DNA of 18,344 bases from an uncultured Clostridium sp. (lineage in GTDB: Bacteria > Bacillota > Clostridia > Clostridiales > Clostridiaceae): positions 1-18,344 of the forward strand of contig CAKVFO010000064.1 in NCBI GenBank assembly GCA_934746785.1. The letters are read 5' to 3'. The position numbers and the translations under genes were made by a program. The notes beneath the pieces were generated by a model. The model ran no database searches. It was given only the letters and a program-made list of their open reading frames with translations, and was not told where the DNA came from. Of this stretch, positions 14,415 through 18,344 are shown piece by piece. Every line of letters begins with the position of its first letter. Position 1 is the first letter of the stretch.

Positions 14415-14744
14415 ATGGTTAATGATAGATTAAGAGATATAGGCGAATTTAAGGAAATGCCAGATGATGATATGATTATATGTAGATGTGAGGAAATAAC
14501 TAAGGGCGAAATAAGAAAAGCTGTCCATGATGGCATGTTTACCCTTACTGAAATAAGAAGATATTTAAGAACTGGAATGGGACTTTGCCAAGGTCAGACT
14601 TGCAGTAAGTTAGTTAAAGGCATAGTAGCCAGGGAACTTAAAGTGTCTCCAGCAGAACTAGAACCTGCAACTAGCAGGGCACCAATGAGACCAGTTGAAA
14701 TGAGAATCTTAGGTAATGAGAAGGGAGGAAAGACAAATGAGTAA
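14415..14744 (+). CDS. Stand-alone BFD-like 2Fe-2S protein
   Basis: The 109-residue protein has Cys23, Cys25, Cys58 and Cys63 (ICRCEE, then GLCQGQTC), the C-x-C-x32-C-x4-C signature of bacterioferritin-associated-ferredoxin-type domains as found in NirB, HcnB and related oxidoreductases. RRYLRTGMG before the second pair is also typical. In most relatives this domain is fused to the FAD subunit, so here the gene seems to have been split off, with a 4Fe-4S domain taking its place in the large subunit. AGGAGG precedes the ATG. The end overlaps the next gene by 8 bases, so it is translationally coupled to its probable partner. The C-terminal 30 residues after the fold are Pro- and Glu-rich. Confidence 0.9.
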   Translation: MVNDRLRDIGEFKEMPDDDMIICRCEEITKGEIRKAVHDGMFTLTEIRRYLRTGMGLCQGQTCSKLVKGIVARELKVSPAELEPATSRAPMRPVEMRILGNEKGGKTNE

Positions 14745-15861
14745 TACTTCAGATGTACTTATTATAGGAGCAGGAATTATAGGAAATGCAACAGCTTATT
14801 ATTTAGCTAAAAAGGGAGTTAAAGTAACTGTACTTGAGGGCAGTGATCATATAGGAAATGGAGGCTCTTCAAGAAATGGTGGAGGAGTTAGACAATCAGG
14901 ACGTGATCCTAGAGAACTTCCTTTAGTTATGTGGGGAATTAAAAATTTATGGCCAAAGCTTTCAGAAGAGCTTGGAGTAGATACTGAATACACTCAAAAG
15001 GGAAACCTTCGTTTAGGTAAAACTGAGAAACACCTTGAAATCCTTAAGGGATTAGCTGACAGAGCTACAGCATGCGGCTTAGATGTAAGAATGATTAACA
15101 GTGATGAAGTTAAAGCTATAAATCCTTATCTTTCTGATGAAGTTATAGGAGCAAGCTGGTGTCCAACTGATGGCCATGCAAATCCTTTAACTACAACCCT
15201 TGGATATTATAAAAAAGCAAGAGAATTAGGAGTAAGATTTATTACTGGTGAAAAGGTAATTGAAATAAAGAAGGTAAAGGGAAAAGCTAGAAAGGTAATA
15301 ACACCTAATAATGTTTATGAAGCAGATAAGATTCTTATTGCAGCAGGTTATGAAAGCAGGGCAATTGCTAGAACTGTAGGTATTGATATACCTATGGAAA
15401 AGGTTAATATAGAATGTCTTGTTACAGAAGCACAGCCTCATATGTTTGATCAAATGCTAGGAACAGCAGAAGCTGATTTCTATGGTCATCAAACTAAACA
15501 TGGTTCTTTTGTATTTGGAGGCTCAACAGGTCTTGAAGGTTTTAAGGAAGATGAAAAGCCTGTATCTACAAGTATAGGAGCATCTTGTACATGCAGAGGT
15601 ATTATGAAGTACTTCCCAGCACTTTCTGATGCAAAAATAGTTAGAGCATGGGCAGGATTTATAGATAAATGTGCTGATGGAGTACCTGTTATGGGAGAAG
15701 TTTCTGAAGTTCCTGGTCTTTACTTAGCTTGTGCCTTTACTGGACATGGTTTTGGTATAGGGCCGGCAGCTGCTTACAATTTAGCAGAACTTTTAAATGG
15801 AGAAGAAACAACAATAGATTTATCTGAATTTAGATACGATAGATTTAAAGCTAAAATATAA
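14737..15861 (+). CDS. DAO-family FAD-dependent amino-acid/amine dehydrogenase (HcnC-like beta subunit)
   Basis: A 374-residue DAO-fold enzyme. GAGIIG (11-16) with Glu34 at the end of the second strand binds FAD. NGGSSRNGGGVRQSG is the following loop that usually sets the flavin and substrate. WAGFIDKCADGVPVMGE and the C-terminal AFTGHGFGIGPAAAYNLAELL match the family's substrate-side end. Related proteins oxidise glycine, sarcosine, D-proline or hydroxy-D-proline, or opines, producing an imine; motifs alone do not decide between them. The ATG at 14737 lies nine bases after a GGGAGG site and within the end of the BFD gene; an earlier in-frame start at 14716 lies before that site. It is the catalytic subunit of the complex in my reading. 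Confidence 0.9.
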   Translation: MSNTSDVLIIGAGIIGNATAYYLAKKGVKVTVLEGSDHIGNGGSSRNGGGVRQSGRDPRELPLVMWGIKNLWPKLSEELGVDTEYTQKGNLRLGKTEKHLEILKGLADRATACGLDVRMINSDEVKAINPYLSDEVIGASWCPTDGHANPLTTTLGYYKKARELGVRFITGEKVIEIKKVKGKARKVITPNNVYEADKILIAAGYESRAIARTVGIDIPMEKVNIECLVTEAQPHMFDQMLGTAEADFYGHQTKHGSFVFGGSTGLEGFKEDEKPVSTSIGASCTCRGIMKYFPALSDAKIVRAWAGFIDKCADGVPVMGEVSEVPGLYLACAFTGHGFGIGPAAAYNLAELLNGEETTIDLSEFRYDRFKAKI

Positions 15862-15885
15862 ATTTAAAAAAGAGGTGAATTACTA

Positions 15886-16734
15886 ATGAAAGAAATTGAC
15901 ATGGAAGAAGTCTATGGCACACAGCCTTTGATGGTCTTTGCAGCAGAAAAATACTATATTAAACCAATAATGAAAGATGGAATATCGCATTTTTATCGTT
16001 TTAAGCGTTCTAAAGAAAATGCAGATAAGGTGTTAGTTGTACCTGATGGATGTGTAGATATAGTTTTCAGTTTAGATGAAAAGGGCTGTGAAAAAGCTTT
16101 CTGTTATGGTTCACCTTTAACTTTAACTGATATTAATTATGTACCCTTTGTAAAGACAAGCAGGGAAGTCTTTGGAGTAAGGCTTTTACCAGGAAACACA
16201 ATAATGCCTGGAGGGTACAGTATTTCAGATTTTACTAATAAGGAAGTTAATTTATCTAAAATATTAGGTGAAGATAATGATTTAATTGAAAAAATATGCA
16301 GATGTGATGATTTTGAAGAACAGACTAGGATATTTACAACTTATTATTTAGAAGAGTATAGAAAGAGAGTTTTAGAGGTTAAAAAGAGTAATTTAAGTTT
16401 CTATATTATAAATGAAATAGTAAAGAGTAAAGGCACTTTAAAAATAGAAGAGATAAGTGAAGAAACTGGTTATTCTACAAGGTATATTAATAAACTGTTT
16501 AATGAAACCTTTGGAATGTCACCTAAGCATTTTAGTAAGATTATAAGGTTTCAGGGAGTTTTAAAAGCATTAATTCAAAATAAGAATTTAATAGATATTA
16601 CTGAAAGCTTTGGATTTTGTGATCAGTCTCATTTAAATAAGGAGTTTAAAAAGTTTTTAGGTACTTCACCTAAAAAGTTTAGTGAAACAATTAATAATGA
16701 AGAATATATAAAACGCCTTTCAATTATAGAGTAA
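15886..16734 (+). CDS. AraC-family transcriptional regulator
   Basis: The 282-residue protein has an N-terminal sensing half with YRFKRSKENADKVLVVPDGCVDIVFSL and FGVRLLPGN, the pattern found in AraC regulators with a DUF6597-type domain, and a C-terminal double HTH from about residue 180. IEEISEETGYSTRYINKLFNETFGM is the first helix pair. SFGFCDQSHLNKEFKKFLGTSPKKF is the second, with the family's F-x-x-QSHL and G-x-SPKKF signature. It is cotranscribed inside the operon (24 bases after the dehydrogenase; AGAGGTGA before ATG), so it probably controls this operon in answer to its substrate. Its operator was not identified. Confidence 0.92.
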   Translation: MKEIDMEEVYGTQPLMVFAAEKYYIKPIMKDGISHFYRFKRSKENADKVLVVPDGCVDIVFSLDEKGCEKAFCYGSPLTLTDINYVPFVKTSREVFGVRLLPGNTIMPGGYSISDFTNKEVNLSKILGEDNDLIEKICRCDDFEEQTRIFTTYYLEEYRKRVLEVKKSNLSFYIINEIVKSKGTLKIEEISEETGYSTRYINKLFNETFGMSPKHFSKIIRFQGVLKALIQNKNLIDITESFGFCDQSHLNKEFKKFLGTSPKKFSETINNEEYIKRLSIIE

Positions 16735-16756
16735 GGCTGTTTAGGAGGGAAAGAGT

Positions 16757-17110
16757 ATGGAATTATCAAGAGTTGAAATAATAGCAAGTGAAGCAAAGAT
16801 AGGGGAACTTAAAGATTCATTATCTAGATTTGGAATTACAGGAATGACAGTATTTCAAGTTCTAGGATGCGGTGTTCAAAATGGAACTCAAGAATATGAA
16901 TTAGAGAAAAAAGAGACACCTAACCTTTTACCTAAACAAATGGTTATGTTAATACTTCCTAAAAAGGATTTAGATAAGTTTATAAAGTTTGTTAAAGAGG
17001 AACTTTATACAGGACATATAGGAGATGGAAAGATTTTTGTATCAGACATTTCTAATGTTATAAGAGTAAGAACAGGGGAAGAAGGTTATGAAGCTGTAAC
17101 CTCAAAGTAA
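16757..17110 (+). CDS. P-II family signalling protein with an altered T-loop
   Basis: The 117-residue protein follows the GlnB/GlnK fold: SLSRFGITGMTVFQVLGCG, then the T-loop, then LPKQ, TGHIGDGKIFVSDI (B-loop) and IRVRTGEEG (C-loop). Residues known to bind ATP and 2-oxoglutarate are kept: Gln41 and Lys60 equal Gln39 and Lys58 of E. coli GlnB. The uridylylated Tyr51 of GlnB is replaced by Glu53 in ELEKKETPNLLPK, so that modification cannot occur here. P-II proteins sense ATP/ADP and 2-oxoglutarate and bind partner enzymes or transporters through the T-loop. This one sits 14 bases before an APC permease, instead of beside an AmtB ammonium channel or a glutamine synthetase gene. A dedicated role with that permease or with the dehydrogenase is inferred. 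The ribosome binding site is GGAGGG. Confidence 0.92.
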   Translation: MELSRVEIIASEAKIGELKDSLSRFGITGMTVFQVLGCGVQNGTQEYELEKKETPNLLPKQMVMLILPKKDLDKFIKFVKEELYTGHIGDGKIFVSDISNVIRVRTGEEGYEAVTSK

Positions 17111-17124
17111 GGAGGAGTTAAGTT

Positions 17125-18344
17125 ATGAGTGAAAAGAAATTAGGATTCCCAAGTGTAATTGCAGCAGGTGTTGGTTTAATAGTTGCTACAAGCTGTTTAT
17201 TATCATTAGGTCAAGGCTCTGGGGCATTGGGAACTTCCTTTATTATATCAATGATTATTGCATGTATTTTAAATATACTTACTGCACTTTCTATATCAGA
17301 GCTAAATGCTTTAATGCCTAATTTAACAGGTGGGCTTGCACAGTATACTTTAGCCTGCATGGGACCTTTTGTTACTTTGATTGCAATGGTTGGAGGATAT
17401 ATTGCATGTAATACTATGGTTTCAAGTGCTGAATGTGCCATGTTTGGTAATACTATAAATAGTGTTATGCCAGGTCTTGGTATTCCCTCAAGTGCTTATT
17501 GTATAGCCTTATTAGTAGTTCTTATATTAATTAATTTAAGGGGAGTAGATATGTTTGCAAAGATTCAAGACTTTGTAGCTTATGGTTTAATTATTTCTCT
17601 TACTTTAATGGGTATTATAGGAATGTTTAAGATAGGTACAGGAGATGTAGTAGTACAGGAAAGTGTGCTTTCTTCAAACTTTAGCGAGATTACATCATTT
17701 TGTGGATTAGCATTTTTCCTTTTTATAGGATGTGAATATATTATACCTATTTCAAATCAAGTTAAAAATGCAAGAAAGAATGTTCCTCTTGGAATGATTT
17801 TAAGTCTTTTAATTGTATGTGTAATGCAGATAATTTTAATTTTTGGGTTTAAGAATTATGTTAACTGGAGTGAACTATCAGAAAGTACAACACCACATGT
17901 TTTATATGGAATGGAACTCTTAGGAAAGTGGGGAACTGCATGGATGGCTGTTGTTTCAATATTAGCTGTTACATCTAGTGTTAATACAGTTATTTCAGCT
18001 TTAGCTTATATATGTGCTGGTATGGCTAAGATTAATTTATTACCTTCAGTATTTATGAAAACTAATAAAAATGGTGCTCCTTATGTTGGAATATTAACTA
18101 TTGGAGGAGTAATGATTGTTGTTAATGCAACAGGACTTTCTACTTCAGATCAGTTATCTTTCTTGATTTTAACAGGTTGTGTATTCTGGATGATATCTTA
18201 TGTTATTTCACATATTAATGTTTTAATTCTACGTCATAGATTACCAAAGGCTCCTAGAACTTTTAAAGTGCCAGGAGGAGCTGCACTTCCTATAATAGGA
18301 GTGATAGGTGATATATGGATGATTTACAACATAGATTCAAATCC
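17125..18344 (+). CDS. APC-superfamily amino-acid permease, 3'-partial
   Basis: The frame starts at ATG 17125, with GGAGGAG a few bases before, and is still open at the window end after 406 complete codons. It is translated from the sequence. About ten hydrophobic spans are visible. The first, near SVIAAGVGLIVATSCLLSLG, holds the small-residue break where APC transporters bind the amino-group end of their substrate. ISELNALMPNLTGGLAQYT matches the next conserved APC stretch. FFLFIGCEYIIPISNQVKNA is the E-x-x-x-P-x-S-x-x-VKN motif near the sixth helix. LPKAPRTFKVPGG near the end is the usual APC loop. It should import the amino acid or amine used by the dehydrogenase genes upstream. Only the last helices are missing from view. 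Confidence 0.9.
   Translation, partial: MSEKKLGFPSVIAAGVGLIVATSCLLSLGQGSGALGTSFIISMIIACILNILTALSISELNALMPNLTGGLAQYTLACMGPFVTLIAMVGGYIACNTMVSSAECAMFGNTINSVMPGLGIPSSAYCIALLVVLILINLRGVDMFAKIQDFVAYGLIISLTLMGIIGMFKIGTGDVVVQESVLSSNFSEITSFCGLAFFLFIGCEYIIPISNQVKNARKNVPLGMILSLLIVCVMQIILIFGFKNYVNWSELSESTTPHVLYGMELLGKWGTAWMAVVSILAVTSSVNTVISALAYICAGMAKINLLPSVFMKTNKNGAPYVGILTIGGVMIVVNATGLSTSDQLSFLILTGCVFWMISYVISHINVLILRHRLPKAPRTFKVPGGAALPIIGVIGDIWMIYNIDSN

Noticed and set aside
14345..14536. 63-codon minus-strand frame
   Set aside because: Overlaps the end of the alpha-subunit gene and the start of the BFD gene, both well supported.
15226..15453. 75-codon minus-strand frame
   Set aside because: Contained in the DAO-family gene; no ribosome binding site and a composition typical of an antisense shadow.
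17211..17441. 76-codon minus-strand frame in the permease region
   Set aside because: The plus strand encodes a continuous APC permease with conserved motifs across this stretch.
1..18344. CRISPR array, tRNA, rRNA, insertion sequence or phage integrase
   Set aside because: No regularly spaced repeats, no tRNA cloverleaf or rRNA sequence, and no transposase or integrase motifs were found by eye.

Overview
The window looks like a chromosomal segment of a low-GC anaerobic firmicute, most likely Clostridium in the strict sense. The evidence is strongly AT-rich coding sequence, GGAGG-type ribosome binding sites ahead of almost every gene, the cobalt-early (anaerobic) corrinoid genes cbiT and cbiA, and many Fe-S redox proteins. 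The species cannot be fixed from the sequence alone.

Region 1 (1-5185, + strand) is the 3' end of a cobalamin biosynthesis operon: cbiT (5' end outside the window), cbiA, cobT, cobU, cobS, a short CobU-like protein without a working P-loop, and cobC. The genes abut or overlap by a few bases. Together they cover late corrin-ring work (CbiT, CbiA) and nucleotide-loop assembly (CobU, CobT, CobS, CobC). CobU has a divergent C-terminal half, while the small paralogue downstream keeps that half and lacks the kinase loop.

Region 2 (5186-10051) is a patchwork of short single-gene units on both strands: a small membrane protein (-), a degenerate phosphoribosyltransferase-like protein, a very AT-rich HNH-nuclease gene, a ferredoxin-nitroreductase fusion (-), an unrecognised 124-residue protein, and two decaying genes (-). 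One decaying gene is a GNAT acetyltransferase with internal losses and a frameshift near its end. The other is an unidentified gene frameshifted at its start. Several clear hairpin terminators punctuate the region. No stretch longer than 300 bases lacks a gene or gene remnant.

Region 3 (10096-11875) is a LytTR regulator followed by two LiaF-like membrane proteins. A pair of identical 10-bp direct repeats, 22 bp apart, overlaps the promoter; this is the geometry expected of a LytTR operator, so autoregulation is likely.

Region 4 (11909-18344) is an eight-gene catabolic operon preceded by two terminator-like hairpins: a Rid-family protein, a 2Fe-2S protein, an FAD/NAD(P) oxidoreductase carrying a ferredoxin-like domain, a free-standing BFD-type 2Fe-2S protein, a DAO-family FAD oxidoreductase, an AraC-family regulator, a P-II protein with an altered T-loop, and an APC amino-acid permease that runs off the window. 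The layout is that of the HcnABC / D-hydroxyproline dehydrogenase / opine oxidase class, rebuilt with extra iron-sulfur centres. My reading is uptake and anaerobic oxidation of an amino acid or secondary amine, with electrons passed along flavins and Fe-S clusters, and with transport or flux possibly tuned by the dedicated P-II protein. The substrate is not determined by the sequence.
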